The notes beneath the pieces are model-generated. The model did no database searches. It was not told where the DNA came from and saw only the letters and a list, made by a program, of their open reading frames with translations. The position numbers and the translations under genes are program-made. This document shows, in pieces, positions 43,403 to 55,500 of a stretch of 64,000 bases of DNA (positions within the stretch are counted from its first letter, which is position 1; every line of letters begins with the position of its first letter). Origin of the DNA: Colias croceus (taxonomy: Eukaryota; Arthropoda; Insecta; Lepidoptera; Pieridae); contig NC_059568.1 of assembly GCF_905220415.1 (NCBI RefSeq), positions 14,818,001 to 14,882,000 on the forward strand, written 5' to 3'.

Positions 43403-43567
43403 CTGTATGCGTCCGCTTGTGCGCCTTGAGATGTGAGCTCTTGGTGTACACCTTGTCGCAGGCGGGGAATTCGCAGCGGTGGACGCGCCGGCGCGGGTCG
43501 GACGCGTGCGAGTGCGCGTGGTGGCGCGCGGGGTGGCGGCGGACGGGCGGCGGGCAGGGCGGCTCGT
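43403..43567 (-). CDS. luna: Kruppel-like factor exon with zinc finger 1
   Basis: This 165-bp exon starts after ATTCCAG and ends at ACAG|GTGATT. It encodes a proline- and histidine-rich linker, the basic RRRVHRC and finger 1 (CEFPACDKVYTKSSHLKAHK), spacing C-x4-C-x12-H-x3-H. The KVYTKSSHLKAH core is the KLF signature. The phase matches both neighbours: G from the previous exon plus AC makes Asp. Confidence 0.92.
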
Positions 43568-46105
43568 CTGGAATTACCATAATAATATTATTAGTACTTC
43601 CGATAAAACTAATGGTAAACTTTCTTCCCCCATTTTAAGTTTTCATTTTGTCAAGAAACTCCGAAAGAAGCATGGGAAATAAGTGCTCCTCTATTCCAAT
43701 TAATTTAGAAGCTCAAACAAAAACTTTAACCTTGATCACGATAGCAGTATGATTAAAAAATCTATGCTGCAGCTGCGTATACCTTCCGTATCCCCTTTTA
43801 TTATCTACCTTCGAAACTAAAAATTGGCAAAATTTGATGTTAATTAAAATTCAACTTTAAATATATACTTAATGTTTACACAGAACCAATATTTAATCGA
43901 AAAATAAGTATTCGAAGTCCTAATAGCCTCCCACCTCCCAAACCGCATCTCAAAACTCAGAGCCCGTCCATGCATTAATTTCCCAGCCACTGACTATTAT
44001 GTAAATATCGTTTCAATTAAATGTGCACAAACAAATAAATTGATTATTATTCGCATCAAGTGTTTACAGCGAACATTTTAACCATTGGCCGTACGTCACA
44101 ACTCGCAGTACTTCTCATTATAAATTGCATAAACGTTCAATTATTACCGTCACGATTGATATTTGAATACAGTCAACCTGAGTGTTAATACGTTCAATCA
44201 TCATTCCAATGGCTTACGTTTTATTTGTACGCTATTTTAATCGGCTTTAAAAGGGAGGATATCAAACCGATTGCATTTTATATTTTGTAATAACTACGAT
44301 GTGAACACATGCTACGATAAAGCTTTATTCCATAATCTGCTTTGTATTATAGGACTTTTATTTTGAAGTATATTTTTCAGTATAGAAAATTAGTGAAAGT
44401 TTTCAAAGTTGTCCCTTTAGATATACTAGTTGCATGTCACTGTTTAAATAACCTATACCTGATGCTCGATGAATACGCACCATTTCAGTTTATAATAAGT
44501 AAAATAATTTCTAAAACCGATCAAGTAGCATATGAGTTAATTAGTAACAAGCTAAAAAATATATCCTCTCTCTTAAGTCTTAAAATTAGCATAGAAAAAA
44601 CAGATATATTATACTGATAAATCTGCAGTACAGTGCATATAACTATGTACGCTTTAAGGACTCATGCGCATCAGATGCTCATAATCAGCACAAGGCCTCG
44701 AGAGATTGGAGATTGTGACGAAAATAAGTGAACTGCAAACATATGACGTCACCGGGCAACATGTACAATCGTAATGCCATATTTGGTCGCAAATATTGTT
44801 GCTAATAATATTAAGTTGTAAAGAAAACTGAAGCTAATAATACAAAATCAGATGCGAGTAATTCTGTGGTACGATTTTTAATCAAAATAATAATAATTAC
44901 TAACAATCAGTAAAATTAAAACAAGTTGTCACTTCTGCAATATAAGTATGATTTTTGCATCAAAGAAACATTAGAGCGGCCGTACACGGACCGCTTCAAG
45001 CAGTTGAGACCGACCGCTTGAAGCCGCGACCGCGCGGTGAACTATAGGCATTCATGCACCGCCGTACACGTGACGGCTCGAGCCGTCGCGACCGCTTCAA
45101 GCCGTCAACTGCATGACGAAATTCCACTGTGCCGTTGACGGCTCGCGAGCGGTCGTGAGGCATACACTGACTGCTCGAGCCGTTGACTGCGCTAGAGCCG
45201 TCGACGGCTCCCTATACCCCTGAAAATCAATGACTTGACTAGTGAAAAAAATCAACGGCTCGAGCGGTTGGTAGCGACGGCTTGAGCGGTCAACAACCGA
45301 CGGCTCGAGCAGTTGACGCCGACCGCTCGAGCCGTCCGTGTACGTCGCTCAGCCGTTAACTGTTCGAGCGGTCCGTGTACGGCCGCCCTTACATTTGACA
45401 CGATCAATGTTAAATTTGTTTGACCAATTACGTTTGACCAATGATGTTACGAAAATAGAAAAATTGTAAAATATTAAACTTGACACCTACACGGTCAAGT
45501 TTGCATGACCAATAATCTTGTATCATGCAAATCGATTGGTGTAGTGTCCTCGAGACATTACAAGTTTGGAACTTTCACCCGATTTAGTGGCGATGCTGTC
45601 TTGCCTTATTCGCGGTGCAAAAACGCAACGTACGGTAAATATGGACTGTAATATGCACTATCTATACGTATATTAATATTATACCATATGTAATCAGTTT
45701 GTTTGTTTGTACTCAATACGGTCAGAAGCTACGGGAAGGATTAAGAAAATTCTGTCAGCATAAGGCAGGTACATTCTTCCTCAGTGACACATGCTATATT
45801 ACTTTATTATTACCCTGGTTAAACCTTGGTCCTTCTAAACATTTTCCCTTCCTTGTGTGTGTGTTTAGAGATGGAAATACCTAAAATCACATGCTGCTAC
45901 TACTGCTACTTTGCTTGCTATGTACCTACCTACCGTAAAAATAAATCAAAATGCCCCTAGGCTCATCAAATTCACTGGACGGCCCATCCTTACTTGGGAG
46001 TTCCGTATAGCTTTGTAAAGGATAGCTACAGGAAGGGCACATTCCTATTACAAACATAGTAGAATCCTATAAGAACAGTCACTGCCAACAGCTGCGTGGA
46101 CTTAC
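43568..46105 (-). other. KLF intron of 2.5 kb
   Basis: The donor GTAAG (46105-46101) and acceptor CAG (43570-43568) frame it. It is AT-rich except for the inserted MITE at 44974-45388. The plus-strand open frame at 44342-44617 has no protein features. Confidence 0.8.
44974..45388. mobile_element. Harbinger-like MITE built of GGCTCGAGC palindromes
   Basis: The left end GAGCGGCCGTACACGGACCG pairs with the right end, whose complement is GGGCGGCCGTACACGGACCG. TTA at 44971-44973 and 45389-45391 is a 3-bp target duplication, as used by PIF/Harbinger elements. The interior is very GC-rich against an AT-rich intron. It contains about ten variants of GACGGCTCGAGCGGTC, CTTGAAGCC and GTCAAC in both orientations. 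It encodes no protein. Confidence 0.75.
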
Positions 46106-46394
46106 CCCTTGGCTCATCCGAATCGCTCGGCGGCTCGCTCTTCACAGCCGTCACGGTGAAGAGCCGCGGCGACTTCGGCGACTTTGGCGACTTCGGCGAC
46201 ACCGGCGACACCGGCGACACGGGCGACACCGGTGACATAGTCGACAGCGGCGACACCGGCGACACTAGCGACACGGGCGTAAGGGGTGACTTGGCAGGCG
46301 ACGGTGGTAGGGAGGGCGTCGCCCAGTCCTCGTCGACCTCGCGCCGCTTGCCGCGCGGCTCCTCGCGGAGGTAACGCTCCATTTCGTAGCATGT
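46106..46394 (-). CDS. luna: Kruppel-like factor N-terminal-region exon with SP repeats
   Basis: The exon starts after a TTTCAG acceptor with TCYEMERYLREEPR. This matches the TCLELERYL segment that opens exon 2 of vertebrate KLF6/7, at the same phase-0 position. It ends phase 1 at AGGG|GTAAG. The middle encodes roughly a dozen Ser-Pro-X units (SPVSPVSPVSPKSPKSPKSP), dense candidate sites for proline-directed kinases. A sumoylation-like VKSEP follows. The in-frame ATG at 46382 is not the true start, since exon 1 with the family's N-terminus is expected upstream. Confidence 0.85.
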
Positions 46395-48184
46395 CTGAAA
46401 GCGATATTTTAATAAGTGTATCGGGACGCTTGACCACTATCTTGCCTGCTGGTCAGCTAAGATATTGCCTAAGTTTTTGAAGTGAAAATAACTTTTTAGG
46501 CGCGTTGAGAGTAAAATTTCGCGACATGACAATACCACGTGACGGTATGGAGTAGGTACACCTGGAATAAGGCGACGATTTTAGTATCTTTGAATCTTGC
46601 CAAAGAAGTTTCACTTCTGACACGAATGTATGGCACACACGCCCATTGCTTCAAAGGGAAGCGTTTGGACAAATTCTTGTCTGCTGGTAAGATGTGACCA
46701 AAGATGTAGCGCGCCTATATAAACATCGACGCTTACTTCGATTTGTGTATTCAACAATCGATATTTTGAGGTGTGACAACAATCGATAGTTCATAGAGAC
46801 GGTCTAGATTCTGGACGGATACTGATGTTTATAAGGTTAAAAAGATAAATATTCTACTTGTATTAGCTTAGTTGTAAGGATAGAAAATGATATCTAGATT
46901 ATACCAACGAGTTTGTATAATAAAAGCTTCTTTTACTAAACGCTTAAACTAGGTCTTATTTTAAAAACACTTCGTTAAAAAAATCTTATAGAAAAACAAT
47001 ATTTTACAAATTTTATTCAGCGGTTAAAAAAGTAGCCTACAAAATATTAATTCCATATCATAATCTATTTTCATACCAAATTTCAAATAACCATTTCAAA
47101 AAGTTAGCACGAAAGAGCATTCTTACACCAAATAATATTTTATTATATACGGAATTCATTAAAGAAGACGACGACATTATTTTTAAAATTTCAAACTACA
47201 TGTACATCATAATTCATAATATTATAAATTATAATCATACCGCTCAAAACCCGCGCGGCTATTTTTCAAATTTTAAAAAGTATTATCCTTCGCCCAAGCA
47301 ACTTATAACTTGATCGACGTTTTCTTTTAAACAAAGATAGATAAATTAAATAACAGCCAACTCAAGTTCATGGCTAATCGCAATCATGTTTAGTCTAATA
47401 CAAGGTATATAGAAAAGCTTTTATCATTTAGCCTTATCAATCCATTAGGGCACCGTTAGCTTGCCTTGCTATAGCCTAGATATTTTATAGGCCCAAGGAA
47501 GCGCTAGGGCGATACTATTTTTGTCCTATCTTGATTGACGTCATCCAGTCTAAGACAAAATTATATTAGCCGGGTCGATAATTGGATAGGCTTTTAAATA
47601 CTTGAATAAATAATGTGTATCATTTAGATAATTAAGGTAAAACTGTTTTCCATTGTGGCAATTAAAAAGGTCACAAAATACCATAAAGAAAATATGAATA
47701 ATTGCAAACAGTTGTACAGTATTTGACAATTTTATTTATCTATTTGTTAAATTAAGATGTAAGCGTTAAAACTAATTAATTGTGTAATAAAACAACTTCA
47801 ACAATAATCCAGTATTTCCAATAAAGACAGTTCGCTCCAGAAATTTCCACGCAGCCGTTAATTCAAGATGTAATAAAGACTAAGCTTAGCCGTCTTAATC
47901 CTAAATTTAGTGTTTTATTATTACAAATTTAAATTCTAAAACAGTGGCGTAGTGATCAGTTACAATTAAGAAATCCCAGCCTGGCTTTTATTGTACCAAA
48001 ATTCCACTAATAAAATAGTGCTGGAGTATTTATCTCAATTGCATTAACTAAAAAAATACCACACTTCAACATAAACATTAAGGCATTCCAACTTAGACGC
48101 ATCCATAAGCCTATCACATCCATTCCTCCGTCCGTCAATCTACGAGGAAATCGTCAGCAAATTCCGAGCGTATTACATTGCTTT
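46395..48184. other. AT-rich non-coding DNA, probably KLF intron 1
   Basis: No exon or clear mobile element is recognised. Confidence 0.5.
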
Positions 48185-48480
48185 TTAATTAAGCGACATC
48201 AAAGCTGGCCAGAAACGGCGCTCTCCCGTGCCGCGTAATGTATTACGTTTCGGTCGACAATTTCGGATTTGCTGCCGGCTGGAGTCACTTGAACCGTGAA
48301 CGCGGAGGATTTCATGCGAAAATGTGTCAGTGTGCTTGTGCTGACGAAAACACGCGCTCGATATTTCGTATCCGCACAACGTTTGGTTAATTCGAATTTC
48401 CAATTGGGGCTTGACGGTGTTGCGATTTCTGAGTCGCACAAATTTTGTGCGACGCTGTTATATTTACAGAGTTTATTGTA
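48185..48480. other. Locally GC-richer block inside the large intron
   Basis: Composition rises against its flanks, and several overlapping frames on both strands are open by chance. No domain is visible. A regulatory element is possible but unproven. Confidence 0.35.
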
Positions 48481-49020
48481 ATAGTAAATTTTGGCAATCG
48501 TTGAAGTTATGTAATTATGTATGCTGGTTTCAAAGCTTAATTTGTACTTATTTTAAATGAAGATCTCATTTTGATCAGCCTCTTGAGAAAGATATTTAAG
48601 AAAAAGCAAGAGCAATTACTGAAGTAACAAAATTATAAGTTAAACATGTATGTACATTGTATCTAAAGAACTAAAGAACATAAATTCGCGTAGCGTTCAG
48701 TTTATTATGGGAAAATAATTAAATAAAGTGTTAGGAGATGAGAATTGAGGTGTACTGAGTTCGATTCCCGAATCCTGGAATGATTAGCAAATAGTGAAGA
48801 TAATATAATTTTACCAACTTGTAAGAAAAAACTCACTATATTAGATGTGTAATTAATCTACTTTCAGTAGCCAAAGAACAAATTTATTTTATTTATACAA
48901 ACGTACACATAAAATTTTCCTTTTTTAATTCACCCTTTACGCATATTTTGCGGTTTTTTTTTAATAGACAGAGTGATTCAAGAGTAAGGTTTTAGTATAT
49001 AATTTATTAGGTTTTAGACA
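48481..49020. other. AT-rich non-coding DNA
   Basis: Nothing recognised until the Helitron-like end that follows. Confidence 0.45.
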
Positions 49021-49050
49021 AAGCGGGCGAAGCCGCGGGCAGTAAGCTAG
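49021..49050 (+). mobile_element. Helitron-like 3' end fragment
   Basis: GCGGGCGAAGCCGCGGGC followed by AGTAAGCTAG. Upstream sequence from about 48965 may belong to a different body type. Confidence 0.7.
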
Positions 49051-50152
49051 TTCAACTATATAACAATCGTTATAAAGTTGGCATGATATTTCGCTTAAGC
49101 AAGTAAGTACATAACTTAAATGACACATTCGCGCTTGCGAGCAGTAACTTACGCAAAGTTGGGTAAGTGCTACTAAGTTATAGGTACCGTATATTCTCGT
49201 ACAATAACTTTAGAGTTACTTATTTTATGTGTATGCGTATTTTTGAGTTGGTTCGTATAATATTTAATGGGAGAGAATTATGCATTTTATAGACATAAGA
49301 AATAAATGGTAAAAAACAAACACACCATAAAAAAGTTCTAAGTTTATTAATATAGATATTTATTGTTTGACAAATATCCATTGTGTTTTTTTTTAGTGTG
49401 CGTGCAAAAATTTATTTTATTTTTTATATACATATTCAAATAAACAAAGCATAATATTATGAAATTTCTATTTTCTATAATTAAAGTATCACATAATACG
49501 AAATAAAAGAGTTAAAAAAGAAATCAAATAGAGAGCTCAGAGAAATTTATTTCAAAGAGTATTTACGATTCACTTATTCTAAAATGTAGGTGTACAAGTT
49601 ACACCTTGGTAAAATATAAAACATTGTAAGTGTGAAGAAGAATTTTATAAATGCAATATTATCCGACGACTGCATGGCTGCGTTCATGCGGAATGTAAGA
49701 AGATATAAAGTAACTAAATGTGACATGGCTTGTTTGAAAATAATATTCATAGTGTATTTCTTTAAAATTGTGTATGAGAAATCAAAGCTATTCATTATTT
49801 CTTTTGTTCATTAATAATATCATGTCAATAAGTTTTCAAGTATCAATCAAATTTCGTGTTTATTAGTTTAATTAGGTATTTGTTATGATTTTTTTATGTT
49901 TTAAGGAAAAAGTTACTTAAAGTTAAATATTGCAAAAATTAAAATGAACATTATTTGAACGACCTAGGCATACGTTGAGTTAAATATTACATGGAGTGCG
50001 TGTTCCATAGCCACGATCATAAAAAATATCATATTTCCTAATGTCTACTAACCAGGTATTCATTTAACTACTTCTGAAATATAAAATTAGTTTCCATTGT
50101 ACAAGATTTGCTTAACCTGCGACTATCTGGTCACATACATATTTATAAATAA
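49051..50152. other. AT-rich non-coding DNA
   Basis: No supported gene. The open frames near 49574-49814 overlap on both strands and lack features. Confidence 0.45.
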
Positions 50153-50355
50153 CTAGCTGCGCTTCGCGGTTTCACCCAGGTGGCTCCGCTCCTGTTGGTC
50201 TTAGCGTGCTCCTTCGCTTAGCTTCCTCAATAAATGGGTTATCTAACACCGAAAGAATTTTTCAAATCGGACCAGTAATTCCTGAGATTAATACGTTCAA
50301 ACAAACAAAAAAAAAACAAATTACAAACTCTTCGGCTTTAGAATATTAGTATCGA
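50153..50355 (-). mobile_element. Helitron-like element, third subfamily
   Basis: CTAGCTGCGCTTCGCGGTTT at the 3' end, TGGCTCCGCTCCTGTTGGTC, ATCTAACACCGAAAGAATTT and GAATATTAGTAT at the 5' end. The body differs from the (GTCT)n type. Confidence 0.75.
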
Positions 50356-51060
50356 ATATAAATAATTATAATTATGAAATGAATCCACTCTACACCTTCT
50401 TACATCTATGGCAAGCTAATCGCGTTCCTGAGAATCTGAATATCAAAACAACACTATTACCTTTAAACGATTGTTCCTCACTTAGAGTTATATTAAAAGC
50501 TCGCACCGTTTTTTATTCCTTTTTGTACACACACGATTTTTATTGAAAACCGTCAGACTTTTATTGAATATTTATTAAAAGCGATGTTTGCCGCGAACTA
50601 TCTAAATAAAAAATTTTCGAACGCCTCTACTGCAACTGTGACGTTAAATTAATAGTTTACTCCTTTATCACGACGAATAAAAAGGTTGTTTTTTTTTTTT
50701 AATGATTGGTTTAAAGTTTAAATATAACAATTCAATGGATAAACGTTCAATGTTTGAAAGGTATAGATAATATGAAAAATATTTAGTCACCGAAATGTTG
50801 GTATGTATGCGCAATGCGCATCACTCATGAATGACTGCACCAAATAGGATAAATCTCGCTCCTCTCTATAGAAGTTGCTTATATTATGATGATTCAAAAG
50901 TGCTTCTAGCAGAAGACTAAAATGAATAAAATAATGGATAAATCTCTAGGGAAGATATTTTCCGAATCAGTGGTAAATGCTAAATCTATGTTATAATGAT
51001 TTCAAAGTGCTTCTAGAAGAAATCCAATCAAATAAATAAATGCTACAATTCGAGATTGAG

Positions 51061-51130
51061 ATTATTATTATTGATGATTATTATTGATGATTATTACTGA
51101 TGATCTGATGATTATTATTGATGATTATTT
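51061..51130. repeat. ATT/GATGATT microsatellite
   Basis: Four or five imperfect copies of TGATGATTATTATT. Confidence 0.8.
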
Positions 51131-51389
51131 TCGTATGCTTTTGCTCAGGTCACGGTTTGTATAGAAAATATCTACGCGACGAAGCTAATAGTAAAATTCT
51201 CGTATACAAGACTGCTTCTTTGTGAACCAACTTCCAGTCTATTGACAATTTCAATAGACGGATTTCAATCCATTAGGTACTACAGCTGCGATTGTGATTG
51301 CAGTAGGAAGGACGAAATAACTGATAGTACCTATATATTATAGTGAATAAATAACAATATTCCTTTGAGTTTCTTTGTGATTTGTTATT

Positions 51390-51595
51390 AAGCTATTGCA
51401 TAGCTTTTAAGCTATTGCATAGCTTTTAAGCTATTGCATAGCTTCTATCGCGGGCCTTGAGCGCGGGGACCGAATCAAGAAATTCCGTAACGAAAAAACC
51501 TCACGCTCCCCACTCCGGCGGGCGGCGGTGTGGCTTGAAGGCATAGCTTGCAATAGCATTACCGCGGCAGTCCCCGAGTGGCACACGTGTTTTTT
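51390..51595. repeat. 19-bp tandem repeat and GC-rich repeat body
   Basis: AAGCTATTGCATAGCTTTT is repeated three times (51390-51443). An inverted relative, GCATAGCTTGCAATAGCATT, lies at 51541-51560. Between them is a GC-rich stretch (GCGGGCCTTGAGCGCGGGGA, CACTCCGGCGGGCGGCGG). I recall this block as dispersed in Lepidoptera, but I cannot name it. Confidence 0.6.
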
Positions 51596-51765
51596 TTATT
51601 ATAATTACAATTTTCTAACATCTGCCATTTTCACATTCAAAGGCAAAACCAATGTAAGTCGTAATCAAAATTTGTCTAGCCGTTTATGAGCGAGAGAGAG
51701 AGTTTATGAGAATGAAATCTTATTCATTCGAATTTCTTTTGAGTTAGAGTTTATTATATTACCTA

Positions 51766-52237
51766 CTAGCTTCCGCCCGCGACTCCGTCCGCGCGGATGT
51801 CGGTCTTCGCGTGGATGGTTATTTCTCCATTTTGAGTACCTCTGTCAATAACATCTTATAAATATATATTGGACCCAATTCCCAAATACGGCTAGGCCTA
51901 TAATAATACGCAACGTGTGTTCGCGGTTCTACGGAACAACGTCTATGGATAAAACTGAAAAATTAAGATTAATTTTTTTCTACGTATTTTTCCAGGATAA
52001 AAAGTATCCTATTTTACGCCCAGGATAATAAGGTATAATTATACCAAGTTTCATCAAAATCGAACCGCTAGTTTTCACGTGATGCCTTCACATACAGACA
52101 GACAGACAGACAGACAAAAATTTTTTTAATCACATATTTGGGTTTGGTATCGATCCAGTAACACCCCCTGCTATTTATTTTTTCAATATTTTCAATGTAC
52201 AGAATTGACCCTTCTACAGATTTATTATATGTATAGA
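51766..52237 (-). mobile_element. Helitron-like element, long subfamily (472 bp)
   Basis: The CTAG end is at 51766-51769, then TTCCGCCCGCGACTCCGTCC. The middle has CATCAAAATCGAACCGCTAG and a (GACA)n tract at about 52097-52117. The 5' end on the minus strand is TCTATACATATAATAAATC. Its last 100 bp are identical to 14241-14340. Confidence 0.75.
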
Positions 52238-52335
52238 TTTTGTCAAACTAATATAATAAACACGCAAGGCAGTCTTTCTCTTGTCCTCTTTATTAGAATA
52301 TCTATAAATAATATATCTCTTTGAATTACACATTA

Positions 52336-52512
52336 TCTTCTTATATACATATAAAAATGAATCGCAAAATGTGTTGGTAAGCGCATAACTCGAGAACGGC
52401 TGAACCGATTTCGATAATTCTTTTTTTATTATATTTCTTGAAGTACGAGGATGGATCTTATGTAGAGAAAACGTAAGCATGTACCACGGGCGAAGCCGGG
52501 GCGGACCGCTAG
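52336..52512 (+). mobile_element. Helitron-like element, second subfamily
   Basis: TCTTCTTATATACATATAAA to GCCGGGGCGGACCGCTAG. The body AACTCGAGAACGGCTGAACC matches the copy at 10512-10682. Confidence 0.82.
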
Positions 52513-55500
52513 TATTTAATATTATTTAGGTCTTGAAGTAGGTACCTATTATTTTTTTATGGACCCAAAAACAATTATAAGGATCCCCTGAAGGTGCCAC
52601 GACTCACGAGCCATAGCTTTAAAACACACTATAATTTATCAAAAAATTCAATCAAATCAAAATTATACGTGATTATTATACCTATTATACCTACACTCGA
52701 TCCTCCGTCATACATACGTCACTTTGGTCTATTATAAAACATCACCTAACTGATCTAGACTCTTTGGAATTCAATCAACCACATTAACAATAACCGAATA
52801 AAAAGTGGGTTTTTATGTGGTGTTCAGTGGTGTTTTGGCAACCACGTACCATTGTCAAGTTGTGCGTGGGCTCCACGGGTTCAACGCCCCCGACCAAGGT
52901 TGGAACACAAAGGTGTAGGGCACATTGTATCTAAACATAGCTGGTTTATAAGATACGACACGATATCGGATTGAATAGAACTGTGTTGGTCTAGTCGTTA
53001 CGATTTCTTGTTTTTGAAGTGTGTATGGAATAAAACACTGTTCAATTGAGGATAGTAGGTTGTACAGGAATAATTCAAACGTTAATTTACGAAATATTGG
53101 AAATTAGATACTATTCAATTTGTGTTTTTCATTTGATAGTACGAGTGTGGAACGTTTCAATAAGGAATTAACTTATGCAATTTTTGAAATGTATACAACA
53201 TTCGAATTTAGTTTTTAAGCTTGCAGCCAATACAAGTCAAATTAAAATACCAAACTGCAATAAAATACTATCTTTTATTTTATACTACTTTAATTTCGTA
53301 ATACCCAGCTTTGCCATTTAAAAAGTAATCTCAGAACTACTAATCATAGAAAATATAGTTCGCAAAGCATGGCCACCTGTTTTCTTATACGACACACCCG
53401 ACACGATATCGCAACAACCCAACATCGTATCTGACGCTATAAAAAGCGTTGTAACAGTACAGCCGACGATATAATCTCACCCTCTATTTCCATCAACATA
53501 AAGCTTAAAATACACCACTTTATAGTGCCCTGTTTATCTCATTTGGAGATGAAAGTTATTGGCCATTACTACAAGTAAATAGTCCTAGCACGTACATAGT
53601 AAAATAACTTAAATTCGCCAAAAATACAGCGAACTTATGAATTATATTGGTACTGACTATATTAGTATAGGCTAGGACGTAAAATCCACACGTAAGTATT
53701 ATTTTGTATATGGGCAAAGTGTTCGGCTTGACTTAAATTTATTTTAGTTCTGTAATTATGAGAGCGTTACTTTTAAATGTGCATTTTGTATTTGTTTATC
53801 TTAATTAAAAATGGAAAATTTATTAAGATAAACAATCATTTATTCACGGTTACATATTATAAGGATAAAATATCATTTATTCACCATAAATAATATTAAT
53901 ATGTATTTATTAGAAGTAAAAAAATATTTCTCATACAGACTGTTAGTATAGTGTATATATGTATTACTCCAAACAGGACATTGGAAAAGTTTAAAATTGA
54001 GAAAATGGAGGACTTGAAAGGAATGGAGATAGTTATCAACCTTCCATGTTTTTCAATAGCATGATTATCCGATTTGAACTTCTTGCAAATAAAAGACTCG
54101 CTCTTATCAATGAATTCAAAACATTATATCGCAATGTTTATAAATAAGAAAAAAGGTGTGCGTGTACTAGTGTACACACTTATTTTTCAAAAAATAATTT
54201 ACTATCTACAACTTTACAGAAATACGTCGAATCAAGCGTGTTAGGGATAAGAAAAAGATGGCGCGTAACGGAAAAATGTCACGCGTAACGAAAAAATGTT
54301 ACACTAAATTTTTTTCCAACCGATAAAGAAGTTTTATTTCAAAAATCGTTTGTAACATAAATACAAATAACAGCAAAAAGTGGGGAAAAATTTTTTTTTC
54401 AAGTCCAAACGTAGTTGTAGGTTACATATTAAATAAATTGTATTAATCCACCAAATTGTATTAATCCACCAATGTGTATTTAATCAATAAAAATGTTATT
54501 ATTCCTACCTCACGGCTCACACTACCTCTGTGTGAGGTATGAGAATTGAGAATCATGTTAGCAACTAAACTATCCGAAAAATAAGCATAAGCATACAAAT
54601 AATTATTATAAAAAAACTGATAAAAACCGGCTAATTGCTTCTGACAGTTGCAGACGTGTATGATCCCTTTAAATTTCACAGTTACACTACATCGTTATCT
54701 CAATATTATACATTATTTTAATAACCACAAAGCCTACCGTTCATTATCGCTGGCTAGATAAAAAAAAAACACAGAACAATGCCGTCTGAGTTATGTCCGT
54801 AATTAAAAACCCCAGTGTGAGTTGAAAAGATGTGTACTTACTATATAAGGTGGTTTCTGTTAATGATGACTATTTTCGAATCTATGGCTGGATACAATGT
54901 AATGTAATGTCGAAATAATAGCTTCTTTGCAAATATGTACATACAACGGTAAAGTTATTGATATAAAAATAATTTATTATCAAGATTTTATGTATGTGGT
55001 TGTGCCTATTTGACTTTATAGGATTAAAACTGGCTTTATTGTCACCCTGTTTTCAATATATAAGACAAACTTATGATGTTTTTTTCATTGATTAGCATAA
55101 ATGATAAAACTCACACCTAAGCAATTTTGAATCGTCATAACAGATTTACCAATTACCACCGGTCGAAAAGCGATTTCCACAAAGAAGAGCCGGAATCCTT
55201 AATTGAAATCCATCAATTTTAAGTAGAGCCTTCACCTTTTTTGCAAGTCACAAAGAACGTACGTAGATTTCAATTAGACTGTCCGTTACCATCCAAACAT
55301 CACAAACCACAAGCCCGCAGCGTTCCACCAATTTTCAGAATTAATCCAACATTCCGAGCTTCGTGTCTGCGCAATCAACGTACACAATAACTAGTAAAAA
55401 ACTCTTCGTTATAGGTAAAACACGATGCGTTCATTTGTTCCTGAAACAAACACCGCGTCTGTGGTGACTTTTACACAACTCTTTTTACTCTGTGGCCTGT

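Noticed and set aside
44342..44617. 91-codon open frame in the KLF intron
   Set aside because: No domain, codon bias like AT-rich background, and within a well-supported intron.
46096..46374. Plus-strand frame rich in GD repeats
   Set aside because: It is the antisense of the KLF Ser-Pro repeat exon, which has matching splice sites and family motifs.
53335..53475. Possible terminal exon (45 open codons ending in TAA)
   Set aside because: Two frames are open over much of it and the acceptor leads into a stop in one of them. No family resemblance.
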